From positions 51,665,905 through 51,729,904 of the forward strand of contig CM043962.1 of NCBI GenBank assembly GCA_014529385.2: a stretch of 64,000 bases of DNA, read 5' to 3'. The translations under genes and the position numbers were made by a program. This DNA is from Adiantum capillus-veneris (lineage: Eukaryota; Streptophyta; Polypodiopsida; Polypodiales; Pteridaceae). The notes below the pieces were generated by a model. It searched no databases. It had not been told where the DNA came from and saw only the letters and a list, made by a program, of their open reading frames with translations. Shown piece by piece: positions 1 through 8,697 of this stretch. How positions within the stretch are numbered: the stretch's first letter is position 1; every line of letters starts with the position of its first letter.

Positions 1-685
1 ATCTGCGCATCAATCTAGCTCTGGGCACTGTGTCAAATGCTTTGCGGAAATCCACAAAGCTACAATAGATCCGTCTCCCACGCGATCTGCCCTCCTCAAT
101 GATGGCTCTGAGTGTCAAGATATGGTCAAGCGTAGAAAAACCCCTCCTGAAACCTGCCTGCCCTGCTGAGCGTATCCCCTCCCTCTCTGCCCATCTACTC
201 AGTTGCTGCTCAAGAATAGATGCGTACAACCGTGCCAATGTGTGTCCAATCATGATAGTGCGATAATTCCCAGGCTCCATAGGGTCTCCCGACTTGAAGA
301 TAGGTACAATAGTAGATAGGCTCCAAGTATCAGGCAAGCCCTCACACATGGCACGGTTAAACATAACTGCTAGAAGCTCTGCTGGTAAATCTCTGGCATG
401 CGTGAAATGCTCAGCCACTAAGCCATCATGATCATATGCTCTCCCAGTCCTCATCCTGTCAATGGCCTTCCTCACCATCTCAGCGGTGAAAAAAGCATGT
501 GTGTGTGGGCATGAATCGGGGGGGTCCGGAAGGGGGGGCTGCTCAGGAACTGTGTACAGAGATGATGCATACTGGCCCCACGCCTCTGTAGAAGTGATGG
601 CAGGGGGAGGGGGGGGGGGGGGGTGCTCATGAAAGAGCCGCCATGCCTCACGTGAGTCCTGACTCAAGAATAGTTGGTATAGATC
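1..685 (-). CDS. LINE ORF2 reverse transcriptase, N-terminal half (runs off the window)
   Basis: The frame is open without a stop to base 1 and is the same frame as the endonuclease. It carries a proline run (about eight Pro) made by the G15/C15 tract at 609-623, then the RT linker and palm motifs. These are TIVPIFKSGD with GNYRTIMI (motif 1), AGQAGFRRGFSTLDH (motif 2), and FVDFRKAFDTVPR (motif A, with the catalytic Asp). Motif C lies outside the window, but the 47.5-49.5 kb copy shows it as YSDD. The domain would prime reverse transcription at the nicked target. Confidence 0.85.
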
Positions 686-1903
686 CTACTCTAGGCGAGC
701 CAAAAATGTCCTCTTCTTCCGTCGCACTAGGCGTCGGAAGTCAATCTGTGACTGTCTGTGAGTGATGTCCCCTAAAAGCACCTCCCTCTGAAGTATAGCT
801 CTAGTGTCCTGGCATTCCTCATCATACCAACTGTTCTGGGGCATGCTCCCTGAACGGCGTCTCTGCTCAGGCTGGGTATGTGGGTATGCCTCTGCTGCTG
901 CATCATGTAGTGTCTGTGTCAGTATAGTAGTAAGCTCCTCCAGAGGTCGCCCTGGCTCCTCTGTGCACAGGCGTCTATAGATCCCATCTATGTATACAGA
1001 GTCCGTCTCCCGTGTGAAGGTGTAGCGAGTAGGGACTGCTGCCCGTAGCCTGTGTGCTACACTAAACTGAAAAGAGATGGTCAACGACACAAGAGCATGG
1101 TCCACTGCCACACCAACAGGTCTGGGTCCAACCGTGAGATCTTGGATACTAGAGATGAGACTCGGCTGTGCCATGACATAATCCACGATGCTGGCTCCAT
1201 GTCTGTGTGGAAAGCATGTAAAACCCCCCGCAGCGGGAAATCTCTGTAGGCCATTCAAGATGGCCAATCCATGTGCAGTCCCCATGTCTATCAAGTATCC
1301 TCCATACTCAGTGTGTTCTCCATCCTGTGATAATCTGGATAGGCCCGTCTCTGCAACATCCAACTCTCTCAGCATCTCCTCTGAAGTATCATAAAATACT
1401 GTCTGATGATGGGCAGTCCTAGCATTGAAATCCCCTAGAATGATGATATCACCATCTCTAGAGAACTCCGATATGTCATCATCCAAAATAGAGAAGGGGG
1501 ACTGTCCTCTGGGTGGTGCATAAACTGACGTACTCGGGGGAAAGTAGCAAATAGCAATGTAGAGATGTCTGTCTGTCTCTGCTCTCAATCTCACCCACAT
1601 GTACCTAGCTTGCTCATCCCTGTGGGCTATATGTATCAATGGCTGCAACTCCTCCCTGAATAACACTGCCACTCCTCCTGAGCCCCGCCCTCTGTGCGCT
1701 GATCGTGTCTCCTGTCTACAAGCTGTCTCCCATCTATATCCACTAATGTGAGGCATAGATTGCCCCGGGGCCTGATGTGTCTCAGAGTAGAAGACGATGT
1801 CTCTTCCCGTAAAACTATCCTCAAAAGCACCCACATCAAGACACATAGATCCATTACAATTCCAAGTGGCAACTTTGAGTGTGGTCCCATAGGTCTCGCA
1901 CCG
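686..1903 (-). CDS. LINE ORF2 N-terminal part: APE-type endonuclease
   Basis: This codes for the target-nicking endonuclease of the L-GA LINE. Visible motifs run in order: the first strand with Asn (TWNCNG), the catalytic Glu (VFYSETH), the central Asp-Asn motif (ILGDFNAR), and the terminal Asp-His pair (VAVDHALVSL). The first in-frame ATG lies after the TWNCNG strand, so translation from that ATG would lose a catalytic residue; entry from ORF1 in the same frame is the better reading. The block ends at a TAG, after which the frame continues open into a proline run coded by the poly-C tract and then into RT. That TAG therefore looks like a single point lesion. Confidence 0.85.
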   Translation of the reverse strand, partial: RCETYGTTLKVATWNCNGSMCLDVGAFEDSFTGRDIVFYSETHQAPGQSMPHISGYRWETACRQETRSAHRGRGSGGVAVLFREELQPLIHIAHRDEQARYMWVRLRAETDRHLYIAICYFPPSTSVYAPPRGQSPFSILDDDISEFSRDGDIIILGDFNARTAHHQTVFYDTSEEMLRELDVAETGLSRLSQDGEHTEYGGYLIDMGTAHGLAILNGLQRFPAAGGFTCFPHRHGASIVDYVMAQPSLISSIQDLTVGPRPVGVAVDHALVSLTISFQFSVAHRLRAAVPTRYTFTRETDSVYIDGIYRRLCTEEPGRPLEELTTILTQTLHDAAAEAYPHTQPEQRRRSGSMPQNSWYDEECQDTRAILQREVLLGDITHRQSQIDFRRLVRRKKRTFLARLE

Positions 1904-1906
1904 TCA
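1901..1906 (-). promoter_or_regulatory. Candidate stop-codon readthrough site (UGA-CGG) between ORF1 and ORF2
   Basis: The ORF1 stop is TGA and the next codon is CGG. The ORF2 endonuclease continues in exactly the same frame, with seven residues before its conserved N-terminal strand (TLKVATWNCNGS). UGA-CGG is a known leaky context in plant RNA viruses such as tobacco rattle virus. An ATG overlaps the stop (ATGA), but it opens only 17 codons in another frame. Alternatively the TGA may be a simple mutation in an ancestral single ORF. Confidence 0.45.
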
Positions 1907-2983
1907 TGTGGAGCGCCGCTCTACAATCACCACCCGGCCATCTCTGTAGAAGGCCGTCTTTCCCTTCTCCCTTGCCGTTTGAATCTCTGGCATTACCTCT
2001 CTCATATGCGCAAGCTGTGTGAGAGTGAGGTCATCTCCAAGGAATATGCCCGTTTTCTTTAGTGTAGGGCGCTTCTTCAAGAAGTCCTTCTTTGCCTCCA
2101 TGGATGGGAAACGGATGATTAAAGCTCTCCCTTTTGAAGTCTCCCCATTGCCTTGTGTCTTCTTCCCTACCCTCCATGCCTTTGTATGAGTAGCCTCACT
2201 ACCCATCATGCGGAGAAGTTCTTCGACTTCCTCTGCCACATCATCTCGGTCTTTTAGATCGGTTACTCTTACATGCAAGGCTCTAGTTTTCCTTCGCTGC
2301 TCTTCTTCTAGAGTCGTGTTGATGATTGTAGGAGTGGGAACAAATGTGGTTTCTTTCCCTTTCCCTTTCTTAGCGACTTCTATCCATTTCTCGGCCTCAT
2401 CCGCCTTCTTCTGCGTCTTCGTGATCACATCCATCCACGAAGACGTATTTACCACCTTCTGCTTCTCCTCCTCTGTGATCATCCGTACCTGCTCCTTAAT
2501 GACCTTGATCTCCTCTATCACCGAGGGCTGGAATTCCCCTTCTTCCCATCCACTGCTTACACTATCCGCAAGCTCTCGCTTGAGGGCTGTGACCTCTTCT
2601 CTAAGTGCTTGTAAATCCGCCTTAAGTGCTTGTAGCTCTGCGTGCAAGTCCTCTTTCTCCCTCTTCCATTGCGCGCCTTCGTTGAGGAACATTTGAAGAA
2701 GGTTGGCTTTCTCTTTCCACCATCCCTCCGTCTCTGCTTTCCATTCTTTCATCTCCATTTCTATTTGTGTTATCCGCTTGTTTGTAAGCACAAAGGTTGC
2801 CTTCGTATGGGGCTTACATACTAGCGAAACGATCATGGCCTCCACTGGCGAAGCGCTCATGGCCTCCATTAGCGATGCAGGTATAGCTCGACGCCCTGGC
2901 TCAGCTGAGTCCAAGCGGAGAAGTAATAACCACAACCCGAATGCGGGTATATGCACTACCACAGCCCACTGCGGGACACTCAA
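1904..2983 (-). CDS. LINE ORF1 protein (coiled coil plus RRM-like, L1 ORF1p type)
   Basis: A 359-residue protein. Residues about 70-150 are a Glu/Lys/Leu-rich heptad coiled coil (ELQALKADLQALREEV is typical). Residues about 230-300 look like an RRM, with strands at RALHVRVTDL and GRALIIRF. A basic C-terminal segment follows (FLGDDLTLTQLAHMREVMPE, then GKTAFYRDGRVVIV). This order of coiled coil, RRM and C-terminal domain is that of vertebrate L1 ORF1p, an RNA-binding trimer and chaperone in the LINE RNP. Plant L1 ORF1 proteins more often have DUF4283 plus a CCHC knuckle, as the other LINEs here do. The stop is TGA followed by CGG, and the next frame codon begins the endonuclease. The first ~60 residues are hydrophobic and unlike the rest, so the true start may lie further in. 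Confidence 0.8.
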   Translation of the reverse strand: MSVPQWAVVVHIPAFGLWLLLLRLDSAEPGRRAIPASLMEAMSASPVEAMIVSLVCKPHTKATFVLTNKRITQIEMEMKEWKAETEGWWKEKANLLQMFLNEGAQWKREKEDLHAELQALKADLQALREEVTALKRELADSVSSGWEEGEFQPSVIEEIKVIKEQVRMITEEEKQKVVNTSSWMDVITKTQKKADEAEKWIEVAKKGKGKETTFVPTPTIINTTLEEEQRRKTRALHVRVTDLKDRDDVAEEVEELLRMMGSEATHTKAWRVGKKTQGNGETSKGRALIIRFPSMEAKKDFLKKRPTLKKTGIFLGDDLTLTQLAHMREVMPEIQTAREKGKTAFYRDGRVVIVERRST

Positions 2984-3748
2984 TCTGGTCTGCCAAATAT
3001 CCAGAGGCTCAGCCCCATTTTGGTTTATTCAAGATACTTGCACCATGTGAATATATTTGTTGTTTTCAATTATGCATACATAATATAGCTGAAAATCTGT
3101 ATGCTGAGAGAGAAGCAATTCTGGAAATTCTATGCCTGCTGAAAATCTGATAGGTCTGAAGATCTGTAACCTGATCCTGCTGTTTGGTTTTGGCTGACAG
3201 TCTGTACGTTCCTGCTTTTTTTTTTTCTTTTCTTTTTTTTTGTGGTGCTGTTTCTGTTAATAAAGTGCAATGTGCAACACTATGTAGTAATGATGCAATG
3301 CAGGTGTGTGTGTGATGACATACTGTATGAATATTGTGCAGTGAAAGTGTTCTGTGCTGCTGCTGTGTGTAAAGACTATGGTTGGGTGTGATGGGGGTGA
3401 AATGTGCAGGTGACGGGAGCAATGGGCAGCAACAAGAATGGTGAGAGAGAGAGTCGTGCTCTGTGGTTCCTGTTTGTACACTGTTGTAGAAGTTGCATGA
3501 GACCTTGGCCGTTTGCTGCCCACTGCACGTCAAACGTTAACCTTAGGCTGACGTGGCTTTTTTAGCGCAAATAAACCTGCAGTACCCGCGTGCGTAGCCC
3601 TCCACTTGCCTGCAGACGTGTTTTGCTGACCTTCTGTGGAGAGCGCTGCCTGGATTACAGATAGCGAGCAGCAGCAGTAGAGCAGATGGCGAGCAGCAGC
3701 AGTAGAGCACTGCCTTCACAAGGTGTTTGATTGCGCTAGAAAGCTGAG

Positions 3749-3752
<4 letters not shown>
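2984..3752 (-). other. 5' UTR/promoter region of the L-GA LINE
   Basis: This is a non-coding leader between ORF1 and the (GA)n tract. Its 5' end holds two near-identical ~28-bp direct repeats built on GCAGCAGCAGTAGAGCA (about 3666-3708) and an A/T-homopolymer patch near 3218-3241. Open frames inside it show no domain or codon bias and were not called. Confidence 0.5.

Positions 3753-3790
<38 letters not shown>
3753..3790. repeat. (AG)n tract between LINE 5' end and L-GA copy 1
   Basis: About 19 AG units. The left flank is the 5' end of the left-edge LINE. The right flank is the ATTTC-repeat tail (GAAAT on plus) of the next copy. Confidence 0.95.
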
Positions 3791-3794
<4 letters not shown>

Positions 3795-4815
3795 GAAATG
3801 AAATGAAATGTTATATTAACGTCTTCAAAAGGCCAAAGTGACCTATGAGACCAGAAAGTTACAATGCGGTGTCTTTGATACAAAGTCAGATGAAATCTGA
3901 CTTTGATACAAAGTCAGATTGACAAAAAATAAATTAAACTAGGATAACAAAATATAAATACTGCGGAATCCTAAACTAAGCTAATAGGTGTGAAAGGTGA
4001 AAGGCGTGAAATGTGTGAACTAAGTAGTACAATGTGTAGACAATATGGGAGGGAAGTAGAGATCCATCTTCATCTGCGCTCTGGTCGACGAAAAAGTATG
4101 GCTCGAATCCTTTACTGTAGCCTCCTTCGAAATTGTGTAGCTCCTCTTCTCCATCGGGGTCGTCTAGATCTCCCTAGCTCCAATGCTCGGTCTATGAGAA
4201 TGCCAGTAGTGCGGGCAAACCTCTCCACTGTTGGCTGCTGCTCTGTCTGTTCTTCTGGGTGTACATTATCCAGTGTAAAGAAATCTGTGATTTGTCTCTG
4301 GGGTTGTCTCTCTTCAGCTCTCCTCAATAAAGTTTCTCTATGCCTGTGTAACTCGAGTAGATATAGCCCAAGACATCTCTGGTCCTCATAACTCGTGACC
4401 CTAGATAGAGGCCCAAAACCTTCTCTGAATAGACAATGAAAGCGGCCTCATATCTCATAGTACACTGCGCAATGACATATGTAATGTACCTCTGTCTCTT
4501 GCTCTAGATGGCATAAGCGGCATATCTTGTTATCTGCTGGTGTCCCTCTGAATCTGCCACGGTCACAATCTCGAGCTGATGTGAGGACGTGCGTATCTGG
4601 CCAATGGCACAACGCAAACCATGAGAAAGATGCCCATCCATATAGCTAGGTCGAATCACAAACCCATCCCCCGTGAGGTGGAGAAGATGCTCTCTATAGA
4701 AAGCCATCTTTGTGCCCAACTCCTGTATCGGCTCTATCCATGTCCTCCTCGTGTCCAGCTGGATCAGATCCTGACGAATGAGTCTATTAATCTCTACCCG
4801 TATCAGAGACCTCAA

Positions 4816-4818
<3 letters not shown>
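3791..4818 (-). mobile_element. L-GA LINE copy 1, 5'-truncated 3' end
   Basis: Minus-strand LINE tail. Its 3' terminus reads, on the plus strand, (GAAAT)n followed by GTTATATTAACGTCTTC, shared by all copies here. Inside are broken pieces of the ORF2 C-terminus at 4112-4327 and 4504-4815, including HLTGDGFVIRPSYMDGHLSH and a degenerate CCHC region. The truncated 5' end runs directly into the next (AG)n tract. Confidence 0.85.

Positions 4819-4862
<44 letters not shown>
4819..4862. repeat. (AG)n tract between L-GA copies 1 and 2
   Basis: About 22 AG units. It is flanked by the truncated 5' end of copy 1 and the GAAAT tail of copy 2. Confidence 0.95.
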
Positions 4863-4866
<4 letters not shown>

Positions 4867-6129
4867 AAAGAAATGAAATGATATATTAACGTCTTCAAAA
4901 GGCCAAAATGACCTATGAGACCAATCCGTTACAAACTCGTGAATCTAATACCATGTCTGGGTACAAAAAAAGACATACTAAAATGAATCTAGAAGTGTTG
5001 CTAGCTGGAGCTGCGTGGGGTATGTGTGCCTACTAATACAATGGGTGCCCAATACAAGAGGGTGATATAATGGGTGATGAATCCATCCTCATCTGTACTC
5101 TCGATATTGAGATAGTATGGCTCGAATCCTCTGCTATAGTCTCCGCCCGGCATCGTCGATGCCGTGAAGCTTCTCTCCTCAATCGTATGTGTCTCAATCT
5201 CCCCAACTCCAATGCAAGAGTACCACAGGTGAGTATGAGCAGTGGTGGCTACTCCTCTATTTGTCCAGTGTCTAGTGTGAAGAAATCAATAATCTGTCTC
5301 TGGGATTGTCTCTCTCCAGATCTCCTCAGTAAACTATCTATGTGTCTGTTAAATCAAGGAGATACAGTCCAAGGCATCTCCGATCCTGATAGCTCACTTT
5401 TGAGAGGGGTCGGAAGACCTCTCCAAATAATCAGAGGAAGTGCTTATCTCGTAATACGCTGCACTGACATATATAATGCATCTACGTTTGTGGCTTTGTA
5501 TCATGTATGGCATAGGCGGCATATCTGCTAGTTGCTAATATCCCTCTGAATCTACAAGTCTCAATCTCAAGCTGGTGTGAAGATGTCCATATGACCAATG
5601 GCACACAGTAACCCATGAGATACATGTGTATCCATATAGCTGGGTCGAATTACAAAACCATCCCTTGTGAGTTGGAGAAGATGCTCTCTATAGAAAGCGA
5701 TCTTCGTATCTGTCTCTCGTAGTATCCCATAAGTTGTGCATAAAGGAGACTGATTTGGTAAGCACCTCTATCTCCATAGGGGCAGCTGCTAACTCTTCTC
5801 TAATGATCTCGTGTGGCACGGAGGCCTCGGCTCTAATCAGCCGAGAGATCATAGAGACCAATGGCCTCTCCATACCTCTCCACCCATCCTGACCCACAAA
5901 GGGTTCCCAAACCTGAACCCCATAGAGCATAGTTGAAGTTACCAAGGTATCAGAGAGCCAGAGCTTTGTCCGGGATTCTTGGAACTGAATCTGCGAACAC
6001 ATCCTCTCCAATCCTCCCAAGGTTGCAAACGCTCTGGTCAATCTAGTCTATGCTACTCTCTTCAAAGAAAACCTTGGCCCAATGAGGACTACCCCAAGAT
6101 AAGTGTATGCATATGTGTACTCCACAGTC
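4863..6129 (-). mobile_element. L-GA LINE copy 2, 5'-truncated
   Basis: Same 3' terminus as the other copies. It holds the post-RT region at 5688-6041, where LWLSDTLVTSTMLYGVQVWE and MERPLVSMISRLIRAE mark the thumb and connector. Fragments of the C-terminal region lie at 5070-5680 and are decayed by stops. It belongs to a slightly different subfamily from copy 1: its 3' UTR closely matches the LINE at 47.5 kb. It ends at a very short GAGAGA before copy 3. Confidence 0.85.
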
Positions 6130-6137
6130 GAGAGAGA

Positions 6138-6280
6138 AATGAAATGTTATATTAACGTCTTCAAAAGGCCAAAGTAACCTATGAGACCAGAAAGTTACAA
6201 TGTGGTGGATTTGATACAAAGTCAGAGTAACAAGATGACAAAATGACAAAATAAAATACTATGGAATCCTAGACTGCTGG
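6138..6280 (-). mobile_element. L-GA LINE copy 3, 3' UTR-only fragment
   Basis: A ~143-bp piece holding only the shared 3' UTR and GAAAT tail. It is bounded left by AGAGAG and right by GAGA of the next copy. It is an extreme 5' truncation, as expected from target-primed reverse transcription that stops early. Confidence 0.85.
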
Positions 6281-6472
6281 GAGAAATGAAATGAAATGAA
6301 ATGTTATATTAACGTCTTCAAAAGGCCAGGATGACCTATGAGACTAAACTGATACAAAAGAGGTGAATCTGTTACTATGTCTGGGTACCTTAGTACTAAA
6401 GTACTAAGTGTGAAAAGTGTGAAAGTGTGAAAATAAATGTGAAAACTAAATACAAAGTATTAAATAAACTTC

Positions 6473-7165
6473 TTAGGAGCATTCTAGGTGTCTGGCTAGA
6501 ATACTTCTAATCCTTTGTTGTAGTCTCCTCCGGTGAAGTGTACTTCTGCATCTTGGTTGTGGTCGTCTCGATTTCCTAAGCTCAATCGCTCTGTCAATTA
6601 GGGTGCCTTTGGTATGAATGAGGGTAATCCTTTGTGCTGGCTGCTGGCCTCTTGCTTCTCCTTCCACTCCTGCTTCTCTCGATCCGAAGAAATCTGTGAT
6701 CGGCCTCTGAGGCTGTAGTGCTCTTTGTCTTCTCATTAGATTATCTATGTGCCGATGTAGTTCCAGTAGGTACAAGCCTAAGTATCTTTGATCTTGGTAT
6801 TGCATGATTCTATCTAGAGGTCCAAAGCCTTCTTTAAATCGGCAATGGAAACGCCCACGTATCTCATAGTATACTGTGCAGTGGGATATGTAGTGTAATT
6901 CTGTCTCCGGCTCCATTCCGCATAACTTGCAAATTCTACTCTCAAGTGGGATTCCCCTAAATCTACCAAATTCAATTTCCAACTGGTGTGAGGATGTACG
7001 AATCTGACCAATAGCACATCTCAAACCATGAGACAAGTGGGTATCCATGTAGCTCGGGCGAATCACAAATCCATCTTCAGATAGCTGTAGGAAGTTTTCT
7101 TTGTAGTCGGCCATCTTCGTGCCCAATTCTTGTGTAGGGCCTACCCATGTCCTCTTAGTATCCAA
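6473..7165 (-). pseudogene. LINE ORF2 C-terminal domain with CCHC-like knuckle
   Basis: A 230-residue open remnant. It contains HLSHGLRCAIGQIRTSSHQL, then a zinc-knuckle-like motif (RICKLCGMEPETELHYISHC, giving C-x2-C, H and C). A Leu/Arg-rich tail and a basic C-terminus follow. This is the domain after RT in many LINE ORF2 proteins and is thought to help nucleic-acid binding. It lacks the RT upstream because of 5' truncation, so it is non-functional alone. Confidence 0.75.
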
Positions 7166-7348
7166 CTGTATAAGATCCTGTCGGATGATTTTATTAATCT
7201 TCGTTCATGTAATTGCCAGTGATGGAGCTTCAAGAGAGTATTGGAAGGGGGGTAATCTTTCCATACTGAACCCGTGTCTCTGAAACCACGAGGACAGTTG
7301 CGCATACCAGAATGATGTATCCCCTTTCATTGCTAGTTGTCGAGACGA

Positions 7349-7621
7349 CTAGAGGGCCAGTCTAGTATATCGGCAATTATTTGTATCCCACAAACCATGT
7401 GTAAAGGACACTGATCTGGTAAGAGCTTCAATTTCTATCGGAGGGGCAGCTAGTTCCGCTCGGGAAATCATAGATACCAAAGGTCTCTCCATTGACTTCC
7501 AATTATCCTGATCCACAGATGGTCCCCAAATCTGGACCCCATAAAGCATAGCCGAGGCCACCACAATATCAAAGAGCCATAATTTTGTTCGTAGTTCCTG
7601 AAACTGCACTTGTGAACACAT
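7349..7621 (-). pseudogene. LINE ORF2 connector remnant
   Basis: A 90-residue piece of ORF2 just after the RT (LWLFDIVVASAMLYGVQIWG). It is homologous to 5688-6041 and 48553-49125, but has lost about 13 residues (SRLIRA...) present in those copies. It lies upstream of the 6473-7165 block in the same element, with stops between. Confidence 0.75.
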
Positions 7622-7654
7622 CCTCTCCCAAGGCCACAGAGGCTCTGGATAATC

Positions 7655-7655
<1 letters not shown>

Positions 7656-7694
<39 letters not shown>
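7656..7694. repeat. (GA)n tract between L-GA copies 4 and 5
   Basis: About 19 units, joining the truncated end of copy 4 (AATCTAGAGA) to the GAAAT tail of copy 5. Confidence 0.95.
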
Positions 7695-7697
<3 letters not shown>

Positions 7698-7809
7698 AAT
7701 GAAATGAAATGTTATATTAACGTCTTCAAAAGGCCAAAATGACCTAAGAGACCAGAGCGTTACAATGTGGTGAATCTGATACAAAGTCAGAGTAACAAAA
7801 TGAAATGAC

Positions 7810-7814
<5 letters not shown>
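7695..7814 (-). mobile_element. L-GA LINE copy 5, 3' UTR-only fragment
   Basis: A ~120-bp minimal copy with GAAAT repeats, GTTATATTAACGTCTTC and the first ~80 bp of 3' UTR. Then it meets the next (GA)n tract. Confidence 0.85.

Positions 7815-7870
<56 letters not shown>
7815..7870. repeat. (GA)n tract between L-GA copies 5 and 6
   Basis: About 28 GA units. Frames through it give meaningless Ser-Leu or Arg-Glu repeats. Confidence 0.95.
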
Positions 7871-7873
<3 letters not shown>

Positions 7874-8118
7874 AAAATGAAATGAAATATTATATTAAAG
7901 TCTTCTAGAGGACAAAATGACCTTTGAGACCGAAGAGTTATATCATGGTCAGTTTGATACAAAGTCTCTTAGATAAAGGAAAGAAACAAAACTAAACAAG
8001 AACACTAATAGAGCTCTAAAAGGCAGGTAGAATGAGTCTAAGGGGTATCTCAAAATACATATGGTGGATATGTATGTACCAAAATCAGGTGATAGCTCGC
8101 ATCAGTCGGTGCATGATC

Positions 8119-8120
<2 letters not shown>
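7871..8120 (-). mobile_element. L-GA LINE copy 6, 3' UTR fragment
   Basis: A ~250-bp copy of a more diverged subfamily (TATTATATTAAAGTCTTC where the others have ACGTC). It is bounded on both sides by (GA)n and is the rightmost of the row. Confidence 0.75.

Positions 8121-8170
<50 letters not shown>
8121..8170. repeat. (GA)n tract at the right end of the LINE row
   Basis: About 25 units. No LINE tail follows on the right (GATGAGAAGAAAAAG instead), so this probably marks one edge of the original host microsatellite. Confidence 0.9.
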
Positions 8171-8173
<3 letters not shown>

Positions 8174-8333
8174 GAAGAAAAAGAAGACAGCGGAGAGAGA
8201 ATGCCAAAAAAAAAAACCTTTAGAACTGTCCGGACCCAGCTCTCCCCTTTCCAAACTTTGAGCGCCATAGTTAATTTACCCAAAATAGAATTACTTGGAA
8301 TCTCAAGAATTAAAGCTGCCCTTTTGGTCGTTT

Positions 8334-8358
8334 GGGGGGGGGGGGGGGGGGGGGGGGG
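8334..8358 (+). repeat. Poly-G run (25 nt)
   Basis: Uninterrupted G25 in intron-like DNA. It is a candidate G-quadruplex and a likely sequencing-length error site. Confidence 0.95.
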
Positions 8359-8472
8359 CATGTTTATATTATTGTTTGGACTTACATCTCTCTTGTAACC
8401 AGCTCTTGCTTTATGTTTACCTTAAGACTTATGCACTCATGGTTTTTCATTTAGTAGAAAAAAAGGGAAAGC

Positions 8473-8499
8473 GGGGGGGGGGGGGGGGGGGGGGGGGGG
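8473..8499 (+). repeat. Poly-G run (27 nt)
   Basis: Uninterrupted G27, 114 bp from the previous run. Confidence 0.95.
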
Positions 8500-8636
8500 T
8501 TGTTACCGTGTACAGGCATGTTCCTCGCTTTGTAAAAGCCACAAGTCTCTTCTCACCTTCCTGCATTCCAACAATTGTTAAAAAAGCACCATGTTCTTTA
8601 TGGAAAACCCACTGACAGAAACTTATTGACTAGAAC

Positions 8637-8697
8637 CTGCTGTTTGAAGTAGTGCATAAAATCGCTCCAAGAAGCATGAACTTTGACAAACACATAT
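8637..8697 (-). CDS. SpoU/TrmL-family RNA 2'-O-methyltransferase, internal exon (third visible)
   Basis: A 61-bp exon on the minus strand: 1 nt completing a Pro codon, then 20 codons (YVFVKVHASWSDFMHYFKQQ). The acceptor is AAATCAG before it and the donor CAG|GTTCTAG after it; the donor is a weak match. The peptide continues directly from the DYWP ending of the exon at 9111-9169 and matches the TrmL segment after the conserved LKRAGLDYWP. The remaining catalytic exons should lie further left on the minus strand, beyond the LINE row or outside the window. Confidence 0.75.

Larger units (their letters stand above)
1..3752 (-). mobile_element. L-GA LINE, 5' part of a near full-length copy
   Basis: Non-LTR retrotransposon read on the minus strand, with its 5' end on the right and its 3' part cut off by the window edge. 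It has a 5' UTR of about 770 bp, a coiled-coil ORF1, an APE-type endonuclease and the first half of a reverse transcriptase. Its 5' end directly abuts a (GA)n tract. The RT segment at the left edge is closely similar to the minus-strand LINE at 47.5-49.5 kb, so the full element should be about 5.8 kb. From the ORF1 start to base 1 a single reading frame is interrupted by only two stop codons, so this copy is fairly young. The LINE clade was not assigned. Confidence 0.9.
6285..7655 (-). mobile_element. L-GA LINE copy 4, 5'-truncated
   Basis: Carries the shared 3' terminus, the best-preserved ORF2 C-terminus of the row (6473-7165), and the connector region (7349-7621). The 5' truncation point joins a (GA)n tract. 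Confidence 0.88.
8171..8636. other. Non-coding host-like stretch with two poly-G runs
   Basis: No gene recognised. It contains G25 at 8334-8358 and G27 at 8473-8499, with A-rich patches. It lies just downstream of the last visible methyltransferase exon, so it is probably intron. Confidence 0.5.

Noticed and set aside
609-623. Frameshift in ORF2 at the poly-C tract
   Set aside because: Counting codons through C15 keeps the same frame from the endonuclease into RT; it simply codes proline.
1904-1920. Stop-start (ATGA) reinitiation to make ORF2
   Set aside because: The overlapping ATG is in another frame and closes after 17 codons, so it cannot give the endonuclease.
3066-3533. A 155-codon minus-strand ORF in the L-GA leader
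   Set aside because: His/Ser/Thr low-complexity composition, no domain, and it lies in the untranslated leader.
8032-8261. ORFs rich in Arg-Glu or Ser-Leu dipeptides through (GA)n tracts
   Set aside because: They are microsatellite read-through with no flanking domain; the same happens at 7569-7962, 4621-4866 and 26780-27097.
8201-8615. Glycine/proline-rich ORFs over the poly-G runs
   Set aside because: Composition comes only from the homopolymers; no start context, domain or splice support. The same applies at 25824-26006 and 26390-26966.
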